Under the pieces are notes generated by a model, which was given only the letters and a program-made list of their open reading frames with translations, was not told where the DNA came from and ran no database searches. The position numbers were made by a program, and so were the translations under genes. A stretch of DNA of 64,000 nt. Origin: Granulosicoccus sp036478595. GTDB taxonomy: Bacteria; Pseudomonadota; Gammaproteobacteria; Granulosicoccales; Granulosicoccaceae. How positions within the stretch are numbered: the first letter of the stretch is position 1; each line of letters begins with the position of its first letter. Positions 55,378 through 64,000 of this stretch are shown here, piece after piece. The stretch is taken from positions 62,001 to 126,000 of the forward strand of contig JAZGEF010000011.1 of NCBI GenBank assembly GCA_036478595.1. The letters run 5' to 3'.

Positions 55378-56334
55378 CTACGTGCCTTGTCGACAACTTT
55401 TTCGATCTTCTGCGGGCGTGATGCCGAAAGCATCGCGATAGCGGAGTGTCATATGAGACTGTGAGCTAAATCCTACGGCGTCCGCCACAGCAACTAATGG
55501 CAGGCCGGAGTGTTGTATTAGGGATCTAGCGCGTTCAAGGCGGCGCTGATTGATCAGATCACTGGGCGTGATACCCGTTTCTTTTTTGATGACGCGTAAC
55601 AGCGCTCGACGGCTAAGGCCCGCCTTATCGGCTAGCCTCTGTACATTAATTTCACCGTCGATGTCAGTGTCCGTCAAGCGCAGTATCTGTTGCACCTGCG
55701 GCGAGTAGTGATGACTACCGTCATAGACTCTTGGTGCGCCTGGTTGGTTAGTTCGGTCGAAATCTTCTAATAACATTTGCCGGGATACACGCCGCGCAAT
55801 GTCATTGCCTAGGTCTATTCTAACGATTTCAATTGCCAGGTCCAATGTTGCGGCACCACCAGAACAGGTCATACGTTGGCGATCGACCACCCATCGACGA
55901 TAACGTGCACGTACACCCGGATGTTGCTCGCAAAAGCTGGCGAAGTCCTCCCAATGGGCTGTTGCTGCATATCCATCCAGCAAGCCGCCGGCAGCCAGCA
56001 CAAAACTACCGTTGGATATGCCGCCTATCATGGTTCGTCTTTTGGCCTGCGACTGTATCCACTCCATTAGCTCTGGTGTGTTTTGATCCCAAGCGGCAAA
56101 CCCGGCAACTACCAACACCAGATCTGCATGTTTAGCGTTGGCAAGTGGTGTACTCGGATGAAGCAGCAGACCGTTGTTATCAAGAATGATGTCATCAGCT
56201 TCAGTCAGGAATGACCAACTATAGGCTTCGGCTCCGGAAAGACGATTTGCATGGCGAAAAACTTCCAGCATGGACACTAGACCAAATAGTGGCAAGCCTG
56301 GACAAAGGCAGAAAGCAACATGGCGGGGTATCAT
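55378..56334 (-). CDS. GlxA-type transcriptional regulator (DJ-1/PfpI domain + AraC HTH)
   Basis: A 318-residue regulator. Residues about 5-190 are a DJ-1/PfpI domain (HVAFCLCPGLPLFGLVSMLEVFRHAN). The last about 100 are an AraC helix-turn-helix (NVQRLADKAGLSRRALLRVIKKETGITPSDLINQRRLERARSLI). This is the architecture of GbdR, CdhR and ArgR, which sense glycine betaine, carnitine and arginine. I chose the ATG at 56332-56334; a TTG 6 bp upstream is also possible. It diverges from the PrpD-MttB pair, consistent with control of methylated amine use. Confidence 0.92.
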   Translation of the reverse strand: MIPRHVAFCLCPGLPLFGLVSMLEVFRHANRLSGAEAYSWSFLTEADDIILDNNGLLLHPSTPLANAKHADLVLVVAGFAAWDQNTPELMEWIQSQAKRRTMIGGISNGSFVLAAGGLLDGYAATAHWEDFASFCEQHPGVRARYRRWVVDRQRMTCSGGAATLDLAIEIVRIDLGNDIARRVSRQMLLEDFDRTNQPGAPRVYDGSHHYSPQVQQILRLTDTDIDGEINVQRLADKAGLSRRALLRVIKKETGITPSDLINQRRLERARSLIQHSGLPLVAVADAVGFSSQSHMTLRYRDAFGITPAEDRKSCRQGT

Positions 56335-56432
56335 GCCCAATTGTTACATAAAAAGTCCCAAATGTTATATCTCCATTGATCCAGAGCTTGAACAATAGGC
56401 TATTCCAAGTAGTGGACCCACCAACAATCTTC

Positions 56433-57785
56433 ATGAGCAACCCCTCGGTCGAATTCATTCATAGTGCCAAGTGGGCTAACTTGCCCGCAAGCACGCAACT
56501 CATGGCGAAGCAATGCTTGCTGGACCTTTTAGGGGTTGCCGCTAGCGGTACTCGAACTCATCTGTCGCGCATTATCAGTGATCACGCAGCGCAGCATTTT
56601 GCCGCAGGCGACAGTGGCCGCGGTGCGCGCCTGTTGTTTGATGGACGAAGCTGTAGCCCGGCAGGTGCTTCACTATCCAACGGCATGACCATAGATTCGA
56701 TCGATGCACACGATGGCCACAAGCCAACCAAAGGGCATGCCGGTTGTGGTGTATTGCCAGCGGTGCTTGCGATACTTGATAGCGAAACTCTGGCTGCCAA
56801 TGTTACTGAAGAAGAATTACTGACATGCATCGTTGTTGGTTATGAAATAGCATGCCGTGCAGGGATTGCGTTACACGCTAGCGTACCGGATTACCATACC
56901 TCTGGGGCTTGGGTTGCATTGGCCGCTGCTGCAATCGGTGCGCGCATATTAAAACTTAGTGAGCAACAAACACGCGAAGCCTTAGGCATCGCGGAGTATC
57001 ACGGGCCACGTAGCCAGATGATGCGTTGCATTGATCATCCCACCATGCTTAAAGATGGATCGGGTTGGGGGGCAATGGCAGGGGTGTCTGCCGCATACTT
57101 AGCACAATCAGGTTTTACTGGAGCACCCGCTATTACAATGGAATCTGCAGCCGAAGCACCTTTGTATAAAGACTTAGGCAGCAACTGGTTGATCAGCGAA
57201 CAATACTTCAAACCCTATCCGGTGTGTCGTTGGGCGCAACCTGCGATTGTGGCGGCCATGCGACTACAAGCCGAGCACAATTTTGATATTGCTGATATTT
57301 CAATGTTATCGATCGGTACATTTCATGAATCAGGGCGGCTCGCTACGGCAATTCCTACTACAACTGAACAGGCGCAGTACAGCTTGCCGTTTCCGGTTGC
57401 GGCTGCTCTTAAAAAACGCCAGCTAACGGTGACTGAAATTGAAGGTGATGGTTTAGCTGACTCTGTCGTGTTGAAGCTTAGCAAGTCTATTGAGCTACAC
57501 GAGGTGGAAGCCTATAACAACGAGTTTCCTGCCCGCCGCATTAGTGATGTCACCATTACTCTACACAATGGCTGCGTGTTTGAATCTGGACCAACTGAAG
57601 CTGATGGTGATCCTGAATCACCACTAAGCAGCGATGAGATGACGGCAAAGTACTTTCGCTTTGCAGCGCCTGTGTTGGGCGAAGAGCGTAGTAGGGCATT
57701 GGCTGATAGGGTGGGTAGTATGGGCAATGAATCACGAAATTTGGATGGTTTCTATCCTCTTATCTATACAGCAGGAGCATCATAG
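56433..57785 (+). CDS. MmgE/PrpD family protein
   Basis: A 450-residue protein with the PrpD pattern: LLDLLGVAASGTRTH, GMTIDSIDAHDGHKPTKGHAGCGVLPA, VVGYEIACRAGIALH and CRWAQPAIVAAM. Known members are 2-methylcitrate dehydratase, cis-aconitate decarboxylase and related isomerases; no other methylcitrate genes are near. The ATG at 56433 lacks a clear ribosome site. Its TAG stop overlaps the next gene's GTG by one base, so it is coupled to the MttB-family gene. It may dehydrate or isomerise the carbon skeleton of the demethylated substrate. Confidence 0.88.
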   Translation: MSNPSVEFIHSAKWANLPASTQLMAKQCLLDLLGVAASGTRTHLSRIISDHAAQHFAAGDSGRGARLLFDGRSCSPAGASLSNGMTIDSIDAHDGHKPTKGHAGCGVLPAVLAILDSETLAANVTEEELLTCIVVGYEIACRAGIALHASVPDYHTSGAWVALAAAAIGARILKLSEQQTREALGIAEYHGPRSQMMRCIDHPTMLKDGSGWGAMAGVSAAYLAQSGFTGAPAITMESAAEAPLYKDLGSNWLISEQYFKPYPVCRWAQPAIVAAMRLQAEHNFDIADISMLSIGTFHESGRLATAIPTTTEQAQYSLPFPVAAALKKRQLTVTEIEGDGLADSVVLKLSKSIELHEVEAYNNEFPARRISDVTITLHNGCVFESGPTEADGDPESPLSSDEMTAKYFRFAAPVLGEERSRALADRVGSMGNESRNLDGFYPLIYTAGAS

Positions 57786-59347
57786 TGGCTACCACGCCAA
57801 GAAGGCGCAAGCGACGTTCAAAAATTGCAGAGAATGCAAACAAGGCTGTTATTGCGCAGCTTGAGCGTAGCCGTTTGCATAATCGTTTTGCGCCAGTAGA
57901 GCCGCTGGACGAAGAGCAGCTGGCGTTGATTCATGATGCGTCAATGGAGTTACTTGAAACACAAGGCATCGAAGTAATGGGCGACCAAGCGCTTGATGTG
58001 TTTCGCAAAGGCGGTGCTGATGTTGGTGATAATGGCATGGTTCGGATGGATCGAAATTTGGTGATGGAGTTAATTGCGCACGCGCCTGAAACGTTTACTG
58101 CACGCGCACGTAATCCTGACAATGATCTAGTGGTAGGTGGTGACGTTATAAATTTCGGTTTGGTATCGGGCACACCCAATGTACATGATGCTGTTAATGG
58201 GCGTCGTATGGGTAATCTTGAAGACTACAAAAAGCTGGTCAGCTTTGGTCAATACTTTAATGTGTTGACGTTCTTTGGTAATCAAGCGACGGCACCGACT
58301 GACATGCCGGTTAACTCACGCCATCTTGATAGCACGCTTATTAACCTTACGCTCTCTGATAAACCGTTTTTTGCACAAGGCATTGGCGCGGGCCGTGCGC
58401 TTGATGCAGCAAAGTTATGTGCAATAGCGCTGGGATTGTCACTTGAGGATTTAAAAACCAGCCCAGTTGCGATGACGAATATCAATATCAATTCGCCGCG
58501 CAAGTTAGATGACAGCATGGCTTATGGCGCTATGCAGCTCGCTATTTTAGGGCAACCCGTAACAGTGACACCGTTTACCTTAATGGGTGCAATGACGCCA
58601 TCAACTCTTGGCGGTGCCTTCGTGCAACAAAACGCTGAAGCATTACTGGGTATTTCATTATTGCAGTTAGTGAGGCCAGGTACACCGGTTATATACGGTG
58701 GTTTTACCTCTAACGTTGATATGCGGTCAGGCTCTCCGGCATTTGGTACGCCAGAAAACTCCGTGGCCAATATGGCGGGCGGACAACTAGCGCGTTATTA
58801 CAAATTACCGCATCGCACCAGCGCGTGCAATGCATCCAATGCGGTTGATGTGCAAGCAACCTACGAAACACAAATGTCGTTATGGGGCTCGGTATTGGGC
58901 CATGGCAACTTGATCTATCATGCCGCCGGTTGGTTAGAAGGTGGCTTGGTTGCCTCGTTCGAAAAAATTATTACCGATTGCGAAATGCTGCAACACATGA
59001 CGCAGGTACTGCAACCGATCAAAATCGATCTGGACGAGATCGGTTTAGATGCGATTAAAGAAGTCGGCCCCGGCGGGCACTTCTTTGGCTGTGATCACAC
59101 CAAGGAGCGTTATAAAAATGCGTTTTACCAACCTTTTTTAAGTGATTGGCAGAATCATGAAAACTGGGTTGAGAGAGGGTCGTTAGATACCACGCAGCGC
59201 GCCACTAAAATATGGCAAAAAATATTGGAAGAATTTGAGCCACCGCCAAGCGATCCTGCAATTGTGGAAGAGATGGAAGCCTTCGTTGCTAAGCGAAAAG
59301 AAGCGTTAGGTAAGCAAGAGCCTGAACTTGAGCCTGAGTGGTTTTAG
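57785..59347 (+). CDS. Trimethylamine methyltransferase (MttB) family protein
   Basis: A 520-residue MttB-family protein with a basic N-terminus (PRRRKRRSKIAENANKA) and the family core (ASMELLETQGIEVMGDQAL, VAMTNININSPRKLDDSMA, TPFTLMGAMTPSTLGGA, GPGGHFFGCDHTKERY). The frame is uninterrupted, so it is a non-pyrrolysine homologue. Characterised members of that kind demethylate glycine betaine, proline betaine, carnitine and other quaternary amines to a corrinoid protein. No corrinoid protein or pterin methyltransferase gene is in the window. The start is GTG, one base before the PrpD stop ends. Confidence 0.92.
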   Translation: MATTPRRRKRRSKIAENANKAVIAQLERSRLHNRFAPVEPLDEEQLALIHDASMELLETQGIEVMGDQALDVFRKGGADVGDNGMVRMDRNLVMELIAHAPETFTARARNPDNDLVVGGDVINFGLVSGTPNVHDAVNGRRMGNLEDYKKLVSFGQYFNVLTFFGNQATAPTDMPVNSRHLDSTLINLTLSDKPFFAQGIGAGRALDAAKLCAIALGLSLEDLKTSPVAMTNININSPRKLDDSMAYGAMQLAILGQPVTVTPFTLMGAMTPSTLGGAFVQQNAEALLGISLLQLVRPGTPVIYGGFTSNVDMRSGSPAFGTPENSVANMAGGQLARYYKLPHRTSACNASNAVDVQATYETQMSLWGSVLGHGNLIYHAAGWLEGGLVASFEKIITDCEMLQHMTQVLQPIKIDLDEIGLDAIKEVGPGGHFFGCDHTKERYKNAFYQPFLSDWQNHENWVERGSLDTTQRATKIWQKILEEFEPPPSDPAIVEEMEAFVAKRKEALGKQEPELEPEWF

Positions 59348-59685
59348 TGCGAATACAAGCAAACCGCAGAAGTGCAACTCATGGCGCCGTGCACACCGAA
59401 CCTAGTTTGCATACCCGATTGTGCCCTAGTCTGGCTCATTATTCGTTATAAATCATCATGTTACTTATATGCGCGCGGACGAACCTGGTTACTTTACAGG
59501 CACGCGTGGTTATAAAATCGCGCCAAATGGAGGCGAATCTAGACGAAGTGTGTGTCGTTGTAGCCTTGCCTATGTGAGCCCTTTTGGGGCATTATTGTAA
59601 AAATAACAACCTTTACTCTAGCCGCTGCTGGTCTAAAAGAAAGGCTATTGTTAGCAAGAAGTATCAATCCACTGGAGGAGTTTGA
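59348..59685. other. 338-bp gap upstream of the dipeptide-type ABC operon
   Basis: No gene is supported here. A GAGGAG-rich ribosome site ends the gap just before the binding-protein ATG. AT-rich sequence around 59585-59625 could hold the promoter, but I cannot name boxes with confidence. I see no clear terminator after the MttB gene, so read-through into the ABC operon is possible. Confidence 0.4.
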
Positions 59686-61368
59686 ATGATTTTCAAAAAG
59701 AAAAACGGGCAGAAATTACCATCGCAAGTAGTTGATATGGCCAAATCTGTGAGTAAAAACGGCACAGAGGTTAATCGCCGAGAATTTTTAGCTATTGCCA
59801 GTATTTTTGGCGCCAGCGCGACCACCGCGTACGGCATGCTTGGCTTAGTTGCACCATCAGATGTTTTGGCCGACGGCCATGCAAAGAAAACAGGCGGCAC
59901 AGTGCGTTATCAAGCTGAAGTACGCGCACTGAAAGATCCGCGTACTTATGATTGGTCGCAAATCGCTAACTTCTCACGCGGTTGGCTTGAGTATCTTGTT
60001 CAATACAACAACGATGCAACCTTTACGCCCATGCTTCTTGAAAGCTGGGACATCAGCGCTGATGCAACCTCATACATTCTAAATGTGCGTAAAGGCGTTA
60101 AGTGGAACAACGGAGATGATTTCACTGCTGAAGACGTTGCACGTAACATCATTGGTTGGTGTGACAAGAGCGTTGAAGGTAACTCAATGGCCGGCCGTTT
60201 CGCTACGTTGATTGACGAAAAAACTGAGAAAGCTATTGACGGCGCAGTAGAAGTAATCGATAGCCACACTGTTAAATTAAAATTGCCGGCACCTGACATC
60301 TCGCTGATTGCAGGCATGGCTGATTACCCTGCAGCAATCGTACACAAAGACTACGACTCTGAAAAAGCGCTTGACGCGCCTTTGGGTACTGGCCCCTATA
60401 AGCCCGAGTCACTCAAAGTGGGTGAGAAAGCCGTATTGGTTCGAAACAGTGATCACACTTGGTGGAACGAAGGCAATGGTGCTTGGATGGATCGCGTTGA
60501 GTACATCGATTATGGTACTGAACCAGCTTCTCACTTTGCAGCCATGGAAGCAGATGAAGTAGACTTCATATATGGAGCTGACGGCGCTGAATTTTTGGAG
60601 TTGATGGATACACTTGAGGAGTTCGAAAGGCATGAAGTGGTCACGGCTGCAACCATTGTTATCCGCCCTAATGCGAAAGCTGAAGTTGACGGTAAATTCC
60701 CGTACGCCGATGTTCGCGTTCGTCGTGCTCTGGCTATGGCTGTTGATCCAGCTATCTGTCTAGAGCTTGGCATTGGTGGCATCGGTGTCGTTGCCGAAAA
60801 CCATCACGTTGGCCCTATGCATCCTGATTACGCTGAACTGCCTAAGCAGAAAGTTGATCCGGCAGGTGCCAAAGCACTAATGGCAGAAGCAGGCATGGCT
60901 GACTACGAGCACGAGCTTCTGTCAATTGATTCAGGCTATCGTAAAGACACCACAGATGCAGTAGCCGATATGGTTCGAAAGGCCGGTATCAAAATCAAGC
61001 GTACCGTATTGCCGGGTTCTACATTCTGGAACGATTGGGTTAAATATCCGTACTCATCTACTAACTGGAATCATCGTCCATTAGGTGTGCAAATATTGGG
61101 TTTGGCGTACCGTACTGGCGAAGCGTGGAACGAGTCTGGTTTTGAAAATGCTGAATTTGATGCAGCCCTTAAAGATGCCGTAGGATTAGCAGATGTTGAT
61201 AAGCGACGCGAGAAAGTTGCTGTATGCGAAAAACTCATGCAAGATAATGGTGTTATCGTTCAGCCGTACTGGCGTACACTGACCAACTATGCCAAGCCTA
61301 GTCTAGGCGGAGCAGAGCAGCACATCACCTTTGAGCATCGCCCGCAAGATCTCTACTGGAAAGCATAG
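59686..61368 (+). CDS. ABC transporter substrate-binding protein (SBP_bac_5), Tat signal
   Basis: A 560-residue periplasmic protein of the dipeptide/oligopeptide type. A twin-arginine motif, NRREFLAIAS, at about residues 29-38 precedes a hydrophobic stretch, so export is by Tat. The mature body has YILNVRKGVKWNNGDDFTAEDV, typical of the family. A GGAGGAG ribosome site precedes the ATG. A strong hairpin separates it from the permease genes. Binding proteins of this group take up peptides, but in catabolic settings also opines and other substrates. It lies downstream of the MttB gene. Confidence 0.9.
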   Translation: MIFKKKNGQKLPSQVVDMAKSVSKNGTEVNRREFLAIASIFGASATTAYGMLGLVAPSDVLADGHAKKTGGTVRYQAEVRALKDPRTYDWSQIANFSRGWLEYLVQYNNDATFTPMLLESWDISADATSYILNVRKGVKWNNGDDFTAEDVARNIIGWCDKSVEGNSMAGRFATLIDEKTEKAIDGAVEVIDSHTVKLKLPAPDISLIAGMADYPAAIVHKDYDSEKALDAPLGTGPYKPESLKVGEKAVLVRNSDHTWWNEGNGAWMDRVEYIDYGTEPASHFAAMEADEVDFIYGADGAEFLELMDTLEEFERHEVVTAATIVIRPNAKAEVDGKFPYADVRVRRALAMAVDPAICLELGIGGIGVVAENHHVGPMHPDYAELPKQKVDPAGAKALMAEAGMADYEHELLSIDSGYRKDTTDAVADMVRKAGIKIKRTVLPGSTFWNDWVKYPYSSTNWNHRPLGVQILGLAYRTGEAWNESGFENAEFDAALKDAVGLADVDKRREKVAVCEKLMQDNGVIVQPYWRTLTNYAKPSLGGAEQHITFEHRPQDLYWKA

Positions 61369-61386
61369 TAAGCATTATTATTATGA

Positions 61387-61418
61387 AAAAGGGCTGCCTT
61401 CAAGGGCAGCCCTTTTTT
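61387..61418 (+). terminator. Attenuating terminator between SBP and permease genes
   Basis: AAAAGGGCTGCC (61387-61398) and GGCAGCCCTTTT (61405-61416) form a perfect 12-bp stem with a 6-nt loop, followed by TT. It lies 18 bp after the binding-protein stop and 35 bp before the permease ATG. It would cut most transcripts after the binding protein and let a fraction continue. Confidence 0.85.
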
Positions 61419-61453
61419 CGTTAGGTCCAAGACAAATAATCCTGGGGAGTTAG

Positions 61454-62503
61454 ATGGGCAGTTTTTTATTAAAGCGGTCGGGGGTGATGTTGCTCACGGC
61501 GTTGTGCCTGACGTTTATTGTTTTCTTCCTCACCAACCTCGAACCCAACCTCGAAAAGCTCACCAAGAGTGAGGGCAATATGCGCATGTCAGATGCGCAG
61601 GTGCAATCGTGGTTACAAAAAAATGGTTATCGTCAGCCTTTAATTAAACGATACGGTGAGTGGCTAGGCGTTGCGCCTGGATGGACGCGCACCGACGCAG
61701 AAACGGGCAAAGTGACTGGTCGTTGTATCAGGCGTGCAGAAGACCCCGCAAACCCACCCAAATTCTGCGGGTTGCTACAGGGTAACTGGGGTTTTTCGCT
61801 AGTCTTCAAGGAAGATATCGCTGGCATCATTTCTGAGAAATTGGGCCTAACCGCTAAGCTGATGTTATGCGTGATGCTAGTTATGGTGCCAACCGCGTTG
61901 ATCATTGGCATCATCGCGGGTATGCGCGAAGGCTCGAAAACAGATCGCTCATTGTCTGCCCTATCTATCCTCAGTACATCCACACCTGAATACGTCTCGG
62001 GCGTTATATTTATTGTTGTGTTCTCTAGCAAGCTCGTCGGACTCAAATGGTTTAAGGGCACAGCGACAACGGCGATGGAAAACATCACGTTTGAAAACTT
62101 CACCTTACCGGTGATGACCTTGGCTCTATATGGTATAGGTTATATCGCCCGAATGACTCGTGCCTCCATGGCAGAAGTCATGACCGAGCAATATATCCGC
62201 ACGGCTAGGCTCAAGGGCTTGAGCTTCCCGGGTGTGGTTTTAAAACACGCACTTCGAAATGCATTGATCGCTCCGTTTACCGTCATCATCTTGCAAATTC
62301 CTTGGCTGTTAACGGGTGTGGTGATTGTAGAAACCTTGTTTAACTACAAAGGTTTTGGTTGGACGCTTGTAGCAGCAGTGGGCAACAACGATATCGAGCT
62401 GTTGTTAGCCTGCTCGGTAGTTGCAGTGTTTGTAGTGTTGGTGACCCAACTGATATCTGATATCGGTTATGTCTTTCTCAATCCACGTATTCGGATTAGC
62501 TGA
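61454..62503 (+). CDS. ABC transporter permease, DppB/OppB type
   Basis: A 349-residue membrane protein with an N-terminal segment (LLKRSGVMLLTALCLTFIVFFL) and a long periplasmic loop (about 30-125), then five further hydrophobic segments. The conserved MARMTRASMAEVMTEQYIRTARLKGLS-type EAA loop (here IARMTRASMAEV, residues about 228-250) contacts the ATPase. It pairs with the next permease. A GGGGAGTTAG ribosome region precedes the ATG. Confidence 0.92.
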   Translation: MGSFLLKRSGVMLLTALCLTFIVFFLTNLEPNLEKLTKSEGNMRMSDAQVQSWLQKNGYRQPLIKRYGEWLGVAPGWTRTDAETGKVTGRCIRRAEDPANPPKFCGLLQGNWGFSLVFKEDIAGIISEKLGLTAKLMLCVMLVMVPTALIIGIIAGMREGSKTDRSLSALSILSTSTPEYVSGVIFIVVFSSKLVGLKWFKGTATTAMENITFENFTLPVMTLALYGIGYIARMTRASMAEVMTEQYIRTARLKGLSFPGVVLKHALRNALIAPFTVIILQIPWLLTGVVIVETLFNYKGFGWTLVAAVGNNDIELLLACSVVAVFVVLVTQLISDIGYVFLNPRIRIS

Positions 62504-62514
62504 GGAGCTGAGAA

Positions 62515-63669
62515 ATGGACAGATTAACCGCATCAGAAATAATCATACGTATGCTTGGCCAGTTCACGCCGGTTTGGATCGGGTTGGTTATCATTCTTAC
62601 TTTGTCGATCATATTCAAGCGCAGGCTTGGGCTGTACGGCAAGCTTTTTGGCAGCCCCATCGGCGTTGCTGGGCTAATCCTCGTATTGTTTTGGATACTG
62701 ACCGCTATTTTTGCCGATTCCATTGCGACGATGGATCCGCTGTCGCAAATATCCGGAATGAAAAATAAAAAACCGGGCTGGCCTGTTAGTGGAATGGAAG
62801 GCCATTGGTATTTACTCGGCGGTGATAACCTTGCGCGCGATGTATTTAGCCGAATGGTTAAGGGTAGTCAGATAGTATTAGCTATCGCACCTGCGGCAAC
62901 GATATTCGCTTTTATGGTGGGCATTACGTTGGGGCTGCCTGCTGGATTTTACGGTGGCAAGCTTGATACCATCATGAGCTTCTTGGCTAACCTAGTATTG
63001 GCTTTCCCAGTTATCTTGTTGTTCTTCTTGTTAGTTACACCTGAGATCAGATCGACCGGTGTGCCATTTTGGTTGGCAGGGGTGTTGTTTTTATTCCCGA
63101 TTATTTTTTTCTGCTTGTTGTTTCATTCCAAGTTCAGTGGGCAGCCGAGCAAGTTGTACCCGTACCTAGGTATAACGTTAGTACTGGGGCTATGGGCTTA
63201 TTCAGGCCTTGCGTTTAACAAAGATCCACTCGGTGTTTTCTACATGGATCCTAATCTGCTTAACATTTTTGTGTCTGTTGTGTTCGTTAACTCGCCTACA
63301 GTGTTTCGTATCGTACGTGGCTTAACCATCGATATTAAAACCCGAGATTACGTCGCAGCCGCGCAAACGCGTGGCGAATCTCCTTGGTACATCATGCTGT
63401 GGGAAGTACTGCCGAATGCGCGTGGTCCACTAATTGTTGATTTCTGTTTACGTATTGGCTACACAACCATATTGCTTGGTACTCTCGGATTCTTCGGCCT
63501 TGGTGTTACACCGGAAAGCCCAGACTGGGGCATGACAATCAATGAAGGGCGTAAATTATTAGCCGTGTATGCACACCCAGCCTTACCCCCTACGTTTGCA
63601 CTAATGTCGTTAGTGCTTGGGCTTAACTTGCTAGCCGATGGCTTGCGTGAAGAATCACTACGAGACTGA
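62515..63669 (+). CDS. ABC transporter permease, DppC/OppC type
   Basis: A 384-residue membrane protein. About six or seven hydrophobic segments are seen, with GGDNLARDVFSRMVKGSQIVL before the core and the EAA loop KTRDYVAAAQTRGESPWYIMLWEVLPNARGPLIV. It is longer than a usual DppC (about 300 residues); the extra sequence is two hydrophobic segments in the middle (about 185-245). It lies 11 bp after the DppB-type gene. Confidence 0.92.
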   Translation: MDRLTASEIIIRMLGQFTPVWIGLVIILTLSIIFKRRLGLYGKLFGSPIGVAGLILVLFWILTAIFADSIATMDPLSQISGMKNKKPGWPVSGMEGHWYLLGGDNLARDVFSRMVKGSQIVLAIAPAATIFAFMVGITLGLPAGFYGGKLDTIMSFLANLVLAFPVILLFFLLVTPEIRSTGVPFWLAGVLFLFPIIFFCLLFHSKFSGQPSKLYPYLGITLVLGLWAYSGLAFNKDPLGVFYMDPNLLNIFVSVVFVNSPTVFRIVRGLTIDIKTRDYVAAAQTRGESPWYIMLWEVLPNARGPLIVDFCLRIGYTTILLGTLGFFGLGVTPESPDWGMTINEGRKLLAVYAHPALPPTFALMSLVLGLNLLADGLREESLRD

Positions 63670-63676
63670 TACGACT

Positions 63677-64000
63677 ATGAGTGTTGAACCCATACTTGAA
63701 ATCGATAATTTAAATATCTCGTTTTTTGTGCGTGCAGGCGAGATACCGGCAGTGATGGATTTCTCCTGCAAGGTGATGCCGGGTGAGACCATGGGCCTAG
63801 TGGGCGAGTCGGGCTGTGGTAAATCCACTGTAGCGCTTGGCATTATGCGAGACATGGGCAACCGCGGCAAAATCGTCGGTGGTTCTATCAAATTTCGCGG
63901 CCGTGAAATGGGCGAAATGAGCGAGCAGGAGCTACGTGATATTCGAGGCTCCAAGATAGCCATGATCTATCAAGAACCCATGGCCTCATTAAACCCTGCA
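63677..64000 (+). CDS. ABC transporter ATP-binding protein, DppD/OppD type (3' end outside window)
   Basis: The first 108 codons are in the window. The Walker A loop GESGCGKST (near residue 42) and the Q-loop YQEPMASLNPA are visible, matching the OppD/DppD class. The gene starts 7 bp after the second permease. A DppF-type partner is probably beyond the right edge. Confidence 0.9.
   Translation, partial: MSVEPILEIDNLNISFFVRAGEIPAVMDFSCKVMPGETMGLVGESGCGKSTVALGIMRDMGNRGKIVGGSIKFRGREMGEMSEQELRDIRGSKIAMIYQEPMASLNPA

Noticed and set aside
57785..59347. Pyrrolysine-type MttB
   Set aside because: The frame has no internal TAG, so it is a non-pyrrolysine homologue. The unrelated TAG at 8422-8424 is not evidence of a Pyl system on its own.
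1..64000. Mobile element, prophage or CRISPR signs
   Set aside because: I saw no transposase, integrase, phage structural gene, terminal repeats or spaced direct-repeat array. The operator copies at 42590 and 42614 are only two and lie in a promoter.

Overview
The window reads as accessory, catabolism-rich chromosome of a heterotrophic, probably marine gammaproteobacterium. The basis for this is a complete-looking histidine utilisation (hut) locus of the HutF type, a PutA without the DNA-binding domain, RhlE- and DeaD-type helicases, a sulfopropanediol dehydrogenase-like enzyme (HpsN), MttB- and PhyH-family enzymes, and several uptake systems of the ABC and Bug types. Base composition looks even, at somewhat under 50 % GC by eye. 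I see no rRNA, tRNA, CRISPR array, transposase, integrase or prophage gene. The genus cannot be fixed from this sequence.

Layout. 1-4.6 kb: a minus-strand operon (RidA, alpha/beta hydrolase, flavin reductase running off the left edge) faces an aldehyde dehydrogenase and a GntR/UTRA regulator, and looks like a two-component-monooxygenase ring-cleavage pathway. 4.7-8.2 kb: trpB-trpA, a DUF3565 protein and a class V aminotransferase/cysteine-desulfurase-like enzyme. 8.2-12.2 kb: a small zinc-ribbon membrane protein gene interrupted by an in-frame TAG, a family III CoA-transferase, an SDR without the usual catalytic residues, and an RhlE-like helicase. 12.3-16.9 kb: a LacI regulator divergent from hpsN, an FMN alpha-hydroxyacid dehydrogenase and an SDR, probably for a C3 sulfonate or polyol. 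17-22.5 kb: a PhyH dioxygenase, PutA and an EamA transporter. 22.6-28.8 kb: a nitrilase-family enzyme and an AfuABC-like importer with a phosphatase. 28.9-37 kb: unlinked genes (a PLP desulfhydrase family enzyme, an extended truncated haemoglobin, MscS, DeaD, PhyH). 37.2-44.7 kb: a lipase-like hydrolase, then hutIHU divergent from hutFC. 44.7-50.7 kb: a PhyH remnant, RbsD/FucU, and an frcBCAK-type sugar operon with a 2-hydroxyacid dehydrogenase. 50.8-55.2 kb: a hydrolase, an orphan Bug receptor with a CoA-transferase, a lone MerF and a DUF2478 protein. 55.4-64 kb: a GlxA/AraC regulator divergent from an MmgE/PrpD protein and an MttB-family methyltransferase, followed by a dipeptide-type ABC transporter running off the right edge.

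The theme is scavenging of small organic nutrients: each catabolic block carries its own importer or regulator. The best candidates for under-described biology are the PrpD-MttB-ABC block at the right end, the trpBA-DUF3565-class V cluster, the flavin-monooxygenase cluster at the left end, and the sugar-phosphate-type importer paired with a phosphatase. All functional assignments come from reading motifs and gene order by eye. No database search was run.
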